A stretch of 64,000 nucleotides of DNA, taken from assembly GCA_008921705.1 (NCBI GenBank), contig VFFE01007126.1, positions 2,077,745 through 2,141,744 on the forward strand, read 5' to 3'. The translations under genes and the position numbers were made by a program. The notes beneath the pieces were generated by a model. That model ran no database searches. It was not told where the DNA came from and worked only from the letters and a program-made list of their open reading frames with translations. The DNA comes from Burhinus oedicnemus. Taxonomy: Eukaryota > Chordata > Aves > Charadriiformes > Burhinidae. Positions 1-13,280 of the stretch are shown in pieces. Numbering within the stretch: the stretch's first letter is position 1; each line of letters starts with the position of its first letter.

Positions 1-3000
1 TTGTCAGTGCCTCCTTAAACATACATACACTTTTAGCAGTCACTATCCTGTGTCAAGGAGTTTCGTGTCAAGGAGTTTCATAACTTACACATTATGTGTA
101 AAAACTGGCTGGTTTTGGTTGTTTTGAATCTCCCACTTGCTGGCTATATTTGAATGTCCTTCACACTTGCACGGGAAAAAGCAATGAAAAAAATGTTTCA
201 ATGTCTATTGACAGCCACTTCAAATACCAAAAACAACTTCAAACAAGTGTTTCTGTCCTGAGGGCCTCCAGGCACTATGCAGGTACACAGCCAAAAGACA
301 CAGCTGAAGGTTTTGTATGAAGTGAGACCTATTGATTAAACTTAATTGATATATAAAATAAAGTAATTTGGGGCTACTCATCACAGAACTGCAAATTCCT
401 TTTCCAGGAGCAATAAAGACCTGAGATCTGGTACATAAAGAGATACCTGCTGGGAGATCCTCAAGAGACAGGGGCTTTGAGAACCAGTCTTTAAGAAGCA
501 CTTGGATTAGAGAAAGCTGAAAATGAGTTCTTTAATGAATCCCCATCGTGATATCATCACCTGTAGATAAAAAACAAATCCATCATTAACATTGGCAAAG
601 GAGAGAGAATTCTCACTATTTACTATTTGTTTCTGTTACTAAAGTGCAATTTTGAGCTAGTCTTTGTTATCAGTTGAAGCCCATGGTTTATGGTGCCAAT
701 GACTGATAAAAATAATACATTACTTTCCTTCTAGTGGTTGTGCCCTCTAACTCATAGGTAGGCAGCCAGTGGCTCTTGGTTATGCAAGCATAACTTTACA
801 AGACTCTGTGAAGTTAGCCCAGATTTGCCCTAGGAAAACTGAATTGGTATGGCCAGCTGACTTGGCTCATATTCTTTAGTGTCAAGGCATCACCTTTTCT
901 TATCTTTCATCAGAGACGGGATTTTCCAAGAGCACTTTTCAAACTGTAGAACCATTTAACAGGCTGACTAATCAGGTATTCAGAAAGCAGCTGCAACTTC
1001 TGTTTGCAGTAAAAATCTGACAACCCTTTACACTAGTTTTAGTCTAATAAAAATCCGTACTGAAGAATCATACCTTTGCCTCAGTTCCTAAACTCTCTAA
1101 TGCCACCTGCAGCTGCCAGCTGAAGCAATCAAGTCCTGTGCTGATTATAAGGAAATCGTTCCTTCTTTATTTTGTGGATGATATCTTTAGGCCTTATAAA
1201 CAAACCCATATATGTTCTGTTTTCCCATGACAGCTCGAATGAGTCAATGTAATCTATAATAATTTCACTAAACTGTATTTCTCCATGCCTGAACGTTAAC
1301 ATCGTAAATAACAAATAACTGACAAAAGCCAAGATATACTTCATTAAGTGCCGTTTCCTCCATCCTTTGGAAAATATACTGGTGTGGCATGATACTGTTT
1401 TATAAGCATATGTTTCCTTAACCTCATTTTCTGCCAGTGCTTATGAATTGAATGATGGATTTTCAGTTGAAATTTAAGAATATATGCCCTATTGTAAATC
1501 GCTGAGGCTTGTGTTCCCACTGTATCCTGACACTAGAAAAATAAAATCACAGTGCTTTTGTAATCATTTCTGCCACAAGTGAGAATAACACTAGCTTATA
1601 CTTCATGCTCTTCTCCCTTTCTCGAATGGATGATATGGATATTTTGTTTTCTTTTTCTCATTGATCTTATTTAAAGGGAGAGAAAGACATAATTCTTGTT
1701 CTTTTGCCATTCTGGGATGGGTTCATCAGCACTTGATTCGCTTCAGTCAATTTCATGGCAAATACCAACAACTGGCAATAAACTGAGTACTTCTATTTCC
1801 TTCGAGATAGCTAATGGTAGACTTAACTGCAGGTGAAGGTAAGGCTCATTAATGCTCAGCTTATGCTGCTGAATTAAAAAATTACTTCACCTGTACTTTA
1901 TGTAGCTTTTTGTGGGGGTATATAAATTTGTAAGCATATAGGGAGTCTAAGGTGACATGGGAAAAAGCCAGTGTGCTGTTGGTGACTGCAAGTAGTTCTT
2001 TACTGTGTCTTCTTCTGTTTCTTCCTTTTCAGTCTGAAAAACCCCTTTTCTACCTCTGATCAACCAAAGAATGAGGCAAACAAGTGAGAGTGCAAGTGAT
2101 GCATTTCTTTTAATAATTCTTCTCAAAAATTCCTTTTGTAAAGAAACAGTGACTATTTCTGAGCTGAAACCAGTGTGTGTGATCAAAAGAAAGGATCATC
2201 TTGGGAATGAAATAGTCTTGCTAAATACTGCAAGTTCAGGAATATACATTTAAAAAGAGATTTTTTTCAGAATTGTCAGTCTCACTGACAATAGGATACC
2301 TTTCAAGATGCAGGTATCCCATGGACAGTAAATGTTTTGTCTCTTCACTTCTTCAGCTTTAAGATGTTGTTTCCCCTCACAGAAGGAGGGAGTGTAAGTA
2401 AGCTTAAATGTTCCAAGGTTTGAGATCCTGACCTCAAAGAAGCTACGAGAAGGTATAGAATACTTATCTTTGCAGTGCAATCTTTGTCAGCTTAGATCAT
2501 GTTTTTGAATTGAAGTTATCTTTGATGAAACAAAGTTTTGGTCTAGAAAAACACATCATTTCAGAGCAGAGAGCAGAAACATGTGGTGTTCGAAAGCAGT
2601 AAAATTCTCTGATACTTATCAACAGCTACAGTTTCTTGGAGAGAAACATGATAAATGAAAACTCTGCACTGCCTTCCAGGAAGGGTTCAGCTCCTCCGAA
2701 GAGGAACACAAGTTCAGAAGGAATAACTGATGAGCCAAGGGAAACAGCTGTGGTTAGTTAACATAGTAAGGATTAAACAGAATAATTGCAAGATGATAAT
2801 AGTACAGCTAAATGATTTCAAACAAGCATTTTAATGAAATTCATTTCAGCAAAAGACTTGCAACTTTATAATCTTGCAACATGTAAGAAAACAATGGTGA
2901 AAAAGAAAGAAACAACAGATGAGGGATTTTCTCAGTTAATTTCTTAGTTCAGTATTGAAGCATTTACAGTTTGTACCTACATGCATAGTGACCAGAGGAC

Positions 3001-5850
3001 AGTGCTGGAGACACCAGTTTCCTAAAATCTCTCCCTAGAAGGACCAGTGTGTAGTACACCCAGGCCGCTATAATCCTGCCTAAGGGCTCATTTTTTGTTT
3101 CATTTAAAACATGTATCTAATGCACAAAAAGCTTACTTTAACTTTACCCCTGGGCAAAGTATTTTTCTTTCTGTTCTCTATTTTGCTGTTGTCCATCTCA
3201 GTCTCCATTCTTGGCAGCTAAGAAATTTCAGTGTTCTGGTCTTTGTAATGCAGAAACTCTGGACTAATTGTGATATACTTTTGAAGACAATGCCAGGAAG
3301 CATAAGTGCCATATTTATAATATCTATTATGGTAGGAATGTGTCAAAGAATATTCTGCAGAACTTTTGTAGTTAGCGCTGTTGAGTTGTAGGAATATCTC
3401 CGTATCCAGTGGTTTTAATAGCCAGATGTTCTAAAGGGGCCTTTTGGACATGCAGACGTATTCATTGATACTGCAGCAATGTCTGAAGTAGACCTTGTTG
3501 AAAATTTGCACTTAATTGTCACAAATCCTGCATGGAAATTTAACAGCTTAGTAAAAATCTTAGTGAAAACAGAGACATCAAACTTGTCTGGATGTAAACA
3601 GTCATGACGTTGAGTTGGGGGCAGAGCTAAAAATCAAGAGAGCTTAGGCTAATGTGATGGAAGACATGAAAAGTATTGCAGAACTGATTTACCTCATGTG
3701 CTCTGGTCAGTTGTCAATGCTAGCTCTTCTCTTCTTAATTCTGCATTTAAATTCCAATTATTTGCAAACAGCTCACTCCATTTCCTTCCTAAGTCATATT
3801 TTTTCCATGCAGTGAAATAACCTGAGGTGTGAATTTAAAGCACGGCATCCTTCCATGCTCAATATGCTCTTCTACACTTTTTTTTATAAACACTACCAGA
3901 GTAAGTTAAAAGGCATCTGTGTCGAAAGGAACAAACAGATCTGAGCTTCATCTGCCTTGTGATTTGGTTTGGAACCTGAGTAGCTACGCTATGTCTCGGT
4001 AAAGATATATCCCCTATTTTATGCTTCAGCAGAAGGGAGGAGGATGAGCAACAGAGATGTAGACAGGAACAGAGCAGTTAAAAGGGAAGGAAAAAATAAA
4101 CCCACGATTATCACTTTGAAGTTTTTGTCCTCCACCTCCTCAAACATCATTTTCTTTGTAGCCACTGAGGCTCATCCAGGATCATTTCCTTCCTTTTGCC
4201 AGCTTCCTTGGAGAGAGACAGGTCTTCACCTGCCTTCCTGTGTGCACAGATGCAGCCTGCTTCCTGGTTCCTCATTGCTGTACTGCAGTCAGCTGAACCT
4301 GCTGGTGCTCTGTGCCCATTCCCCTCCTGCTAGTTCTACCGCCACAGCTTCCCACCCCATGAGATTTCACCTGGCACACCTTCTCAAGGAGGCTGGAGGA
4401 GATGCAGGGTGGTGATGGTGAGAAAAGATGGGGGAAAACACTGTAGGGATGGAGGGGGCATAGCTGTGGGAACAGCATCACTTCTGCATCAGTGTGCTCT
4501 TTCTACTCCCATAATGCTCACTTGTGATGCCCAGGATACTTTCTGAATCCTTTCTCAATGTTGAAAGAAAAAACCCACCCAATAAACAGTGAAATAACAA
4601 CTGCTCTTTGTTTTGTTACTCATTTCAGACAGCTGACGCTTTTGGTATGCTCAGAGAGTGGCACTTCTGCTGCAGCCAGGGTGCCAAAGTACTGAACTTG
4701 ACATGCAGTGTGGTAATTTTTGCTGCTGGAAGTGGTTGGATGATTGGAAGCAGAGTTGAAACCATTTATATTAAGGAAATTCATGTTCTGATAAATATTT
4801 TCAGAAATTTCAAAAAGTGATGTCTTCCTTTACATTAACTTTTAGTACTTATTTTCAAAGGAAATTGAATATTTGTATTTATCAGTGTTTCTGTCTTAAA
4901 AACGAGGCAAATTTTGCTGAATTGCAAGCACTAGGTTAAAATCGCAGGTGCCTTATATGTAATGAAAGAAGGTATGCAGCCCAGGACACCCAAGTATCTG
5001 AGAGGTCAGCCAGTAAATAAAGATTAATTTAACACTAGATACCCTTTCTGTGGTGGTTTTGGGTTGTTTCTTTTTTGGTTGGTTGGCGGGTTGGTTTTTT
5101 AAGCATACTCTCCCGTCGACTCTTTCAGTGTAGAATCTATTTATCTTTCACAAGATTCAGGGTTGAAATCTGGTCCTAACGGCTGCACTGGGACCAGACT
5201 TTGGCCTTCTTTTGCCCCCTCCCCCAGTTAAATCATCACAAATTCCAGTTTGTACCATATAACTGATGGGATGATTTGGGGTTTATCCAGCTGTAAATAG
5301 GATGACTCACACCAGTTACAGACGTGCAATTTGTATTATTTCTCAATTTTCCCCAAGTATGAGCAAAGATTGCGCAGCAGGTCACTGATGGGACTGGGAG
5401 TGAGCACTGGAAGACCTGGTTGTCCACACTCTAATCTCTGTCTAACTCTGTTTTCTGTTAAGAGGAAGCACCTTTCTGTACTCAAAGCTCAAAGGTATTG
5501 CCACTTAATCTGATATGTGGAAGTGGGAATCTCCATGGGATGTTGCTGTACAAGAGTTAAATGGTCTGAATACGCATTTTTTTGCTTGTCCTACTCATGC
5601 TACAGATACCCATTGAGCTTTCCTCTGTTTTTGCCTGCTGATTATAATCTTCTTTTCCTATATCCTTCAAGTTCAGTAACCATAGTTTGCTGGGGTTTTT
5701 GCAAACAGCTGAGTGATGGTCCGTGTCCTAGAGCTTCCAGGGCTCAAAATGGATGGAGTTACAGTTGCTTGCATAATGCATCAGCTGAATGGTGATAACC
5801 ATTTTGGGGAGTGCTCCCAGCCCATTGCAAATGCAAAGTGAAAAATGCTC
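1..5850. other. Non-coding AT-rich stretch, no gene recognised
   Basis: No exon, RNA gene or recognisable transposon was seen on either strand. The longest open frames are 123 codons (4044-4415, +) and 98 codons (3095-3391, +). Neither resembles a known protein and neither has convincing splice context. A T/G-rich low-complexity tract of GGTT and GTTT units lies at about 5051-5100. The small tandem duplication at 51-80 is listed separately. Decayed repeats could be present but are not recognisable by eye. Confidence 0.6.
51..80. repeat. 15-bp tandem duplication (2 copies)
   Basis: Two head-to-tail 15-bp units (51-65 and 66-80) differ only at the last base (TGTCAAGGAGTTTC followed by G or A). 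This is a simple recent slippage or duplication event with no associated gene. Confidence 0.9.
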
Positions 5851-5858
5851 TCAAACTG

Positions 5859-5924
5859 TGATGAAAGATGTTCAAGTGCACACATTGTAGCTGATGAAAG
5901 ATGTTCAAGTGCACACATTTTAGC
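5859..5924. repeat. 33-bp tandem duplication (2 copies)
   Basis: Units 5859-5891 and 5892-5924 are both 33 bp and begin TGATGAAAGATGTTCAAG. They differ at one position (G versus T near the unit end), so the duplication is young compared with the flanking sequence. A short minus-strand open frame crosses it and repeats a peptide containing ALEHLSS, but that is a consequence of the 33-bp (11-codon) period and is not evidence of coding. Confidence 0.95.
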
Positions 5925-7510
5925 TGTTACAAGATAGAGTTTGAAAGTTATTCCTGGCCTGTTCCTGCAGCTCAGCTGAGGCACTGTGTTTCATTGAACT
6001 GTGGTAACTGAACCTGGTGTTTGAGTCTTACGATAAAGAAAGTGAGAGTCAGATGGAGTAAGAACAGTCCAGCTGTTGCTCCAGCACACTTTCTTACTTG
6101 TCAAACCCGAGTGCCTAATATGATGAGGGGTGAGCTGAGGACATTCCTGTCTAGCGCGTTTGTCAATTCACATAGGGTTTGCATCAGAATTCCCATTTGT
6201 TCATCCTTCTCGGAAAACTCTTGAAACTTCTGTTATTTTCTTATCATTTAATGGAAGGCTCTGCAGTACTGCATGTCCCTTTGTGTCCTTCCCTCTGATA
6301 AAACTATCATGCTGGCAATGGCAGATTTTCTCAACAGATCATCAGTAACAGATAAAGGTCTCCTAGGAGGAGATACAATTTGGATGTAGCATCACTGCAA
6401 TTACAACATCAATCTTTTTGTGGTTCATGCATTTGGATGGTACTAAAGAACATGGTTTTACAGGACAGATGTAAATATTCATTTGAACTTGCCCATACGT
6501 GGCTGTTGTGCATTTTCTGATGAGCATGCTTGTGGACAACTGAAGACGGTTCCTTATTTATTTGTGCATAATGCTAACTTGTTATGTGATATTTTATAGT
6601 AATTGGCTTATTTGTGACAGCTTTGAATTTCATTCTTTTCAGTATTGCTGTTTGTTAAATCATCCCTTTGTTAGAAGTCTTGTGAGGTAACACTGAATGT
6701 TAGTTCAGAAAAGAACTAACTAGGCAAAAGACTCAGCTTTGTCTTTGTTGACTTTATTAGGCCTAAATTTGTGCTGCCCTACTGAATGAAATAAATGCTT
6801 GAAGTACTCGGCCTGCTACTTTGATATTACTGTATGCAGCTCAGGTGAATAAAATCCAATATCTGTTCAAGGCCTAAATGCCTTATTCTTAAGGACAAGG
6901 GGGCTGTCAGAGTGTGATTCCGTGTCCCTTGCTATATGGCTACATTTAGGTATTCAGATTCAAGTTGCTGCCTATTCTCTGATACACCCGTGTAATTTTG
7001 GATCCTGAGATACTACATCAAAGGGTGTGTGAATGTGAATACAATGAATATAATGCACGATTGTGTTACCTGCAAAATGAGTAAAGTGACTGTATGGGGC
7101 TGGAGAGGCTAGAATCTGTCATTTGATGAAGGACAGGAAATACAAATCCAACCCCTCTTTTTCCATCCAGTATTACATGAAAGGATGAGAATCCCAGGAC
7201 AGGTCCGTATTCTTATTGTTGTAAACCCCATAGTTTTTGTTGCCCCTGTACATCCTTTAACCCTGTACACTTGGCTGTGGCTCTAAGCATGCAGTTCAAG
7301 ATTAGCATGGTACTGGTGACAGGCAAAAGCCTGAAAGTTAGCACTTAGCTATTTTATTGTGAGAGGGATTGGTTTGCTTAGACAGCATGTTTAAGAAAGT
7401 TAAAAAAAAAGTATAAATTTTACTGCTGCCCCTAAATCAGTCTACTGTAAATTGGTTTATCTACTGTCCACATGCTTAAGGTCAAATTTTCACAAAAGGC
7501 AATCATTTAT
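5925..7510. other. Non-coding stretch, nothing recognised
   Basis: Plain AT-rich sequence. No long open frame, RNA gene, recognisable transposon or notable tandem repeat was seen. Confidence 0.6.
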
Positions 7511-7565
7511 CAGCAGTCCTGGCTAACTGGGGAGGTTCCAGTTGACTGGAAGTTAGCAAATGAAC
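7511..7565 (+). mobile_element. Very old CR1 LINE fragment (RT N-terminal region)
   Basis: Read from 7511 in frame, the sequence gives QQSWLTGEVPVDWKLAN. This matches the conserved stretch at the start of the CR1 reverse transcriptase, usually of the form SW..GEVP.DWK.AN. The same block occurs in the better copy of this window at about 26750-26800 as SWESEEVPADWKTAN. Downstream the similarity fades within about 10 codons, and no CR1 3' tail was found nearby. It is therefore an isolated relic of an old insertion. The chance of a spurious match is low because several conserved residues (SW, GEVP, DWK, AN) keep correct spacing. Confidence 0.7.
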
Positions 7566-9800
7566 ATGATGGTAATTCCATTCAGTACAGCACACTGTTG
7601 TGCATAGACGTGAGGCAGGGTCTGGAAGCATGAGGGCTGTGTTAATCCTGAACTGTGCCTGATGGCACTAGCTGGAATATTGGACGGGCCAGATGTGGCC
7701 ATATTTATGGATGGCTCCAGAACAAGCTCAGGTATTTTTGCACTGAACTCTGAAGACTTACTTTATTTGTAGTTGTGAAAATATCACTCATGCTGAAATA
7801 AATGAACAACTCTAGAAAATTATTGCATTTACTTTACATATGTATTTAAAAAAAAAAATGCCTGAAGGCCTGAGAATGAAGCTCAGTAAAGAATTAATGC
7901 TATTGATACTTGAACTCCAGGAGTATGAAAACCAGAATCCTCGCTGCAAACAGTGCAGACAGTTACCTAGTGATGGCCTGCTCCTGATTCGTGCTGATTC
8001 TTACTTAGCTTCACATGTTAAGTTGCAAATCTAATTAAATATTAAAAAGACCAAGATTTATTCTTATGCAGCCATCTAATTGATTTGTTTTGCTTTGTTC
8101 TATTTGTAGCTCCTCGTGTGCAAAGTAATTCCAGATAGAAGGAAACAGCAATTTGTGCCAAAGAAAATAGAAGACCAAGTAATGGTGACAATCCTGGCCA
8201 GGCCAGGATAGGCTTTAGCACTTCATGGTTGACTTTAATTCAGCAGACCCATTATTAAACTTTCATTAACCCATGAGGAACGCATAGATTTGCAGGGGCT
8301 ACTGTCATTTTTCTATTGTTTTATTGAATTGGTAGGTTCTGGTAGGTGAGAAATATCTGGTATTTTTGCTATTATATTTGTTGCACTACTTCTGGTGCAA
8401 TATAGTTGTACTCAATGCTATCAAGAGCTATTTTGACTCAGACAAATCCTTGTCTCCTTTCATATTTGCTCCTATACTTGCACATGAAGTCCCTTCTGTT
8501 CTGCTCCCTACAACTGTTGAGAATTAAGCTCAGGTGAGAGTAGCTGGAGGTGCCCAGAGCAATCTGGAAGAAGCAGGAGATGACCCTGGGGGTCAACAAG
8601 GGTTTTTGAAGCTTTGTTGTATTTTTCCTTCTTTCTATCCTGCCAGCGTTCCCTTCTCCTCTAATCTTCCCTTTGGTACCCATGACAGCAAGGTCCTGTC
8701 TTTAACAGGAAATCACGACACACATCATTTGTGGTCTTATGGATGAAATAAGGACTATGAGTCAAAGCAGAGAACTGAGAGTAAAGGCTCTGAAGGCAAG
8801 TATGGCCTAATGCCACAAACACGAATGTTTATTGCTGATTGAGATTCTATTGGCTAAGTTGTCTTGTCTCCACCTTCAGCTTCAGAAAGGAATGGATCTT
8901 CTCTAGACCCCATAGTCCCCCAGGGACATGTTGAGCAAGTGGGGCACTCTAGGGCACCCTTAATGGCACTAAGGGCCAACTGAATCCCACTCTGTATCCT
9001 CTGACAAGGGGAGCCACAAATTCAGTCTCTGAAATGCTGTCTAGAGGTGTAAAGCATTATATTTGACTTTTAGACTATACTAATTTGTTATTATATCTAT
9101 TTTCAATCCAAAGTTTTCTGGACAGAACTGCTCTGCTTTTCTCAGTTTTTGAAAAGACCTATTTGTTCTGTCTATTATGGCACAAAACACTCAAGTAAAG
9201 TTGTGAAATCAGTGCACGCATGCTTCGTCAAACCTCATAGCAATCACTATGTTTATGATTGTAGTAGATAAAATATATTTTTGGCCTAATATGGTTAAGA
9301 TGACAGTAGCCATCTTGCATTAGTGTACTTGCTTCAGCTAAGAAACTTTTATCATAAACACATATTTATATCACACCCATTGTGTATGTGTGATGTAATA
9401 AACACCAGCATTCCTATTCACAATAAGGAAATCAGTGAGCAAAACAACTCAGAATGGAAACCTAGATCTCTCAATTGTTAATTTGAGAATGCTTCCTAAG
9501 CTTTCATACGTATATTCAAAGATAGATGCTATAGCCATCCAATACGAAATTCAGAACATTTATTTGAGTGCCTTTTTGTGGCCTGTGCCACAAGGTAACA
9601 AAGAGCCTTTCTAGCAAACTTTTAAGACTTCTTAAGCTCTTTTTTCTCCAGTTTAGGTGCTCATCAGCATGCTGAGTCAGAAGTTTAGTCATGTGGTCTA
9701 TAGCTGGATCTGTGTACAAAATTGATACTCTGCTTATAAAATAACCTACTGAATATGTATACGGTTTTCTAGTTTGTGGGTCTGTTTGTTTGGGTGGTTT
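7566..9800. other. Non-coding stretch, possibly with further unreadable CR1 remains at its start
   Basis: Sequence directly after the RT relic (7566-7750) may be more of the same element but is too decayed to read. A run of A occurs at about 7847-7858. No gene or RNA was recognised. The 81-codon frame at 8438-8683 (-) and the 70-codon frame at 8534-8746 (+) overlap antisense to each other and look like chance openings. Confidence 0.55.
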
Positions 9801-9845
9801 TTGGTGTTGTGTTTTTTGGTGTTGTGTTTTTTGGTGTTGTGTTTT
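9801..9845. repeat. Three perfect 15-bp T/G tandem repeats
   Basis: Units 9801-9815, 9816-9830 and 9831-9845 are identical (TTGGTGTTGTGTTTT). They are flanked by similar T/G low-complexity sequence from about 9778 to 9856. Perfect identity suggests recent expansion and likely length polymorphism. Confidence 0.95.
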
Positions 9846-12800
9846 TGTTTTTCCCTGTGGATACTATAATGCTACATAGGGCTGGCTGGAAAACAAGAAA
9901 ATTGTCTTGGAAAAATAGTACAATTTGAAAGAAAAATGAAGTTTAGGTGTGGTATTAAACCGATCTTTAAAAGTTGTTCTTGAAAAGAATGGAGAAAATC
10001 TTTTTTTCTGCTCAAGACTAGGAAGGAGTTCAGGTGCACTTAGACAGCTCTCCTAAAACCTTTTTCTGAACTGAGTTAGACTTGGACTTGTTCAACTGAA
10101 GACTGTGATTAGCTCACAGTTGGAACACATTGAAGTGGACCTCACATTAGAAGTTCCATCCTGGACATTCAAGGTCTTCATGACTCTTTCTGTCTTTATG
10201 TATTTAAATAGGTAATTTGAAGCCACTGTCTCACCAATGTCTTGTTTTATGCAAATGTTTTATGACTCTCCATCAAAAAAACCCAAACAAACAAACAAAA
10301 TGTTTCCTAAGCTGCCTAGAATTGAGTGCATACACAGGTCTGCTTTAATTTCTCCACAATAACGTGCTGACTTACCAGGCAATGCTGATGGAGTAATTCT
10401 TCTTCTTGGGTGGTTCAAGTTCACTGACTTTAAGTTTTATAATACCACCTGAGGCGTGCAGTAATCATACCAACATGCACTGTCTGGAGTGTATTACTCC
10501 TTGATTGCTGTATTTTTGCTGTACAGCTGGAAAATCAACAGATCAGAATCTGTTCCAAAGAATTCTAACTCATCTTGAAATGTTTTTTTTTTTATATATT
10601 ATTTTTAATTTTGAAGGTAATGAAATCCTGGGTCTTACTATTGAGAACACTTTTGTTATGAAAAAATATTTTATTTTTTAGTCTTAGTCCCTGCAAGGAC
10701 TAGTAATATTTAAATATCATACCGTAACAGCAACAGTCATTTGGGAGTGCAAACCCCAACATGGCACTTCGAATAAAATCCACAAATTAAATGTAGAATA
10801 ATAGATTTATTTTTTGAGTGTTTGTTGTGTCTGAAGGGACATAATGATGCTTTTAAACTTCATTTGAGCTCTGAGATAGACAATCTGAGAATAAAGAAAT
10901 TAGAAATTTTTTTTTATTATGCTAGGATTCTGGTGTCTATTGAAATTCGGTGCTTTTATGAGTTTAATGTGGCTTTAATGAAGAAGATGATATTTGAATG
11001 CATGTTATGTTTTCATAGCATGAGATATTTCTATACAGCCCTGTAGATCTGCAGTCATCTCCAGTGAGACCTGGATGGAGGCTGGGCTGATAGGCATATG
11101 CTGCGCTTCCTACAGTGAATGACAAATAAATGAAGCAGTGTAGGAGACTTTTGTGGTATGCCTGCAGAGGGGCAGAGAGGAGGAAAAACAGTAACACCAC
11201 CTGGGAGAGATTATAAGAGGGGGAAAAGAGCTTGTTTAGCTGGGAGGTCTGTCTAGTTGTGAATATAATTCTATTTTAAAGATACAATTTCAAATGGAAA
11301 CTTTGAATTTGGAGAAGGCAGTTGATTTTGTGGTAAGGGCTTGGTTGAAAGTGTTTTTCATAAAACTGGCAGAATGTCATCATCCAATGAGTGGCTGCAA
11401 TGGATCAACAAACTTTTACACTGAAGCTTAGATGAGGAGGAGCTTCTTAGGCTGAACACATCGTGAAAAGATCAGAGAAAAATTTGAAATGCAAGTTTCT
11501 TTGCTGAGGAACGGTCTAAAAACCCGGAGAAAAATAAGAGAGAGGCAGGCATTATTGAAATCTTGTTCAGATCTTTGTCTCTGATGGCTGCAGGAGTAAA
11601 TTTGGAACTGGTAAATTTAGGGGAGAGAGCCATTAGAAGGCAGAACAATGAACAGTGAATCCCTTTTATGTTCTCCTTGTTGAATTTTAAGTGCTTTTTC
11701 CCCAACAAGTTTTGAATAGAATTGAAAGATGATTGTTGAAAATTGGAAATGATGAGAAATTCCCTCCGTCCAGAATCTGTTAATGCCAGCTTCTGTGCTC
11801 ACTGCTGACCTAAGACCCTATAGGCTAAATGCTATAGATCCTCATGGTTTAGAGAATTGCTAACTCGGGGAAAAAAAGTCTCTACAGGAAGTTTATGTCA
11901 TGAATATCCTTTAGGAGCCTTTACACTGCAGTATATAGTACTGACCACTGACAGAGAGAAGCTGGAGTAAAGTAGTTTCTTCTGTGAGCTGTCAGAGTCT
12001 CATCTCAAGGCTTTCAAGGCTACTCATGATAATTCTCTTATCTGCTAGCTGCCACTTTTCTGCAAAATCATATAATTTGATCAGTCTCTAAGATGAGCTT
12101 GTGCAGGTATTACATCTGCAGATGAGTTATATCTTCCACTTTGCTGTAGAGCATCTTCCCATAGGCCGTAACTGCTATTACATTTTTATTTGCAGTACAA
12201 ATGAGACAAACCCTTTGTACAATGAACCTCGTAAAGCACAACAAAGAAAGAAATAATCCTGAAAGCTCCTAGAAGGACTCCAGAGAGACTGAATTCCAAA
12301 GATGAGGTTTTCCAGTCATGCATTGTACCTCATAAATTCCAGAGCAACCAAACAAAAACTTTATGTTGACCAGCTTACTTTCTTCAGGTGATATGTTACT
12401 CTGAAACTGCCCAGTTGTTTCTAATGTTTTGCAGTATCTCTTCTGGGCATTCAACATCTGCTTTGGCCTACAAAATGCCAGCTCATTTTCTAAAATGAAC
12501 TAACAGACTCTTTTGTGTACAATAAAGTATTGCATCCAAGAAGTTAACAATGCAGTCAGCCTTTTGAAGTTAACCCGCCCCCCATGAATTAAGACAGTTT
12601 GTTCAGCCTTAATTTACCTCTTGTGCATATGTGCAAAATAATCTTTAATCATTTAATCAGGTAAGCTCCCAACCCGCAAGCTCTATCCTCATTCCACAGC
12701 AGCTTTCAGCTTTCTTCTGCCAAAGTATCAGAGGCAGCACACGGCAGTTGTATTATCATCTATATTGCAAAGCAGAGTATTATCAACTCCACAAGAATAA

Positions 12801-13280
12801 AATGGTGATAATCACGAGAGACAGCGCTGAAAGCAAACACAACCCTCGCAGATAAACCGGTTTGTGCTCACAGTTACGCCCAACCTAATCCTCTACTTTT
12901 TGGGTAGAGCTGCCTTTGAGTCTGTCTTGGAGCTCCCTCTAGTGTTTGACTGCTCTAGTGCAACTAATAGTTAAGCGATCAAGAAGAAAGGGTTATTTTG
13001 GAGCGAGCCTCAGTAAATAGATGTAACTACAACAAAAAGTCTTTGCGTCCTCAGATTTCAATTATTTTACCTGAAAGTTATGTGCTGACTTCCTATATTA
13101 AACATAAAAAATAAAAAGAGCCTTTTTTCTTTTGCTTGACAACCATCTGTTATTTTCAGATAAAACAGGGAATTATTTTCATCTCAATCTGTAGTACTGG
13201 TAACTGAAGCTGTAATAAAACAGTTACAACTTTGACCTAATCTCAGTTATAGTACTGAAGATATGCATTCATCTTTTCAG
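9846..13280. other. Non-coding stretch with a candidate regulatory patch near 12560-13010
   Basis: No gene was recognised. AT-rich low complexity occurs at about 10582-10612 (T and TA runs) and an AAAC/CAAA run at about 10276-10300. The part from about 12560 to 13010 looks compositionally different from its surroundings, with homeodomain-core-like TTAAT and TAATCA motifs around 12605-12660 and a CCCTCTAGTG motif at 12935-12944. This is only a visual impression of possible conserved non-coding sequence; no alignment supports it. Confidence 0.5.

Noticed and set aside
4044..4481. Overlapping 123-codon (+) and 69-codon (-) frames in a GC-richer patch
   Set aside because: Antisense overlap, no known domain, no transcript signal.
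10102..10120. Perfect 7-bp stem hairpin (ACTGTGA / TCACAGT) with 5-nt loop
   Set aside because: Too short to indicate an RNA gene or terminator, and such hairpins are common by chance.
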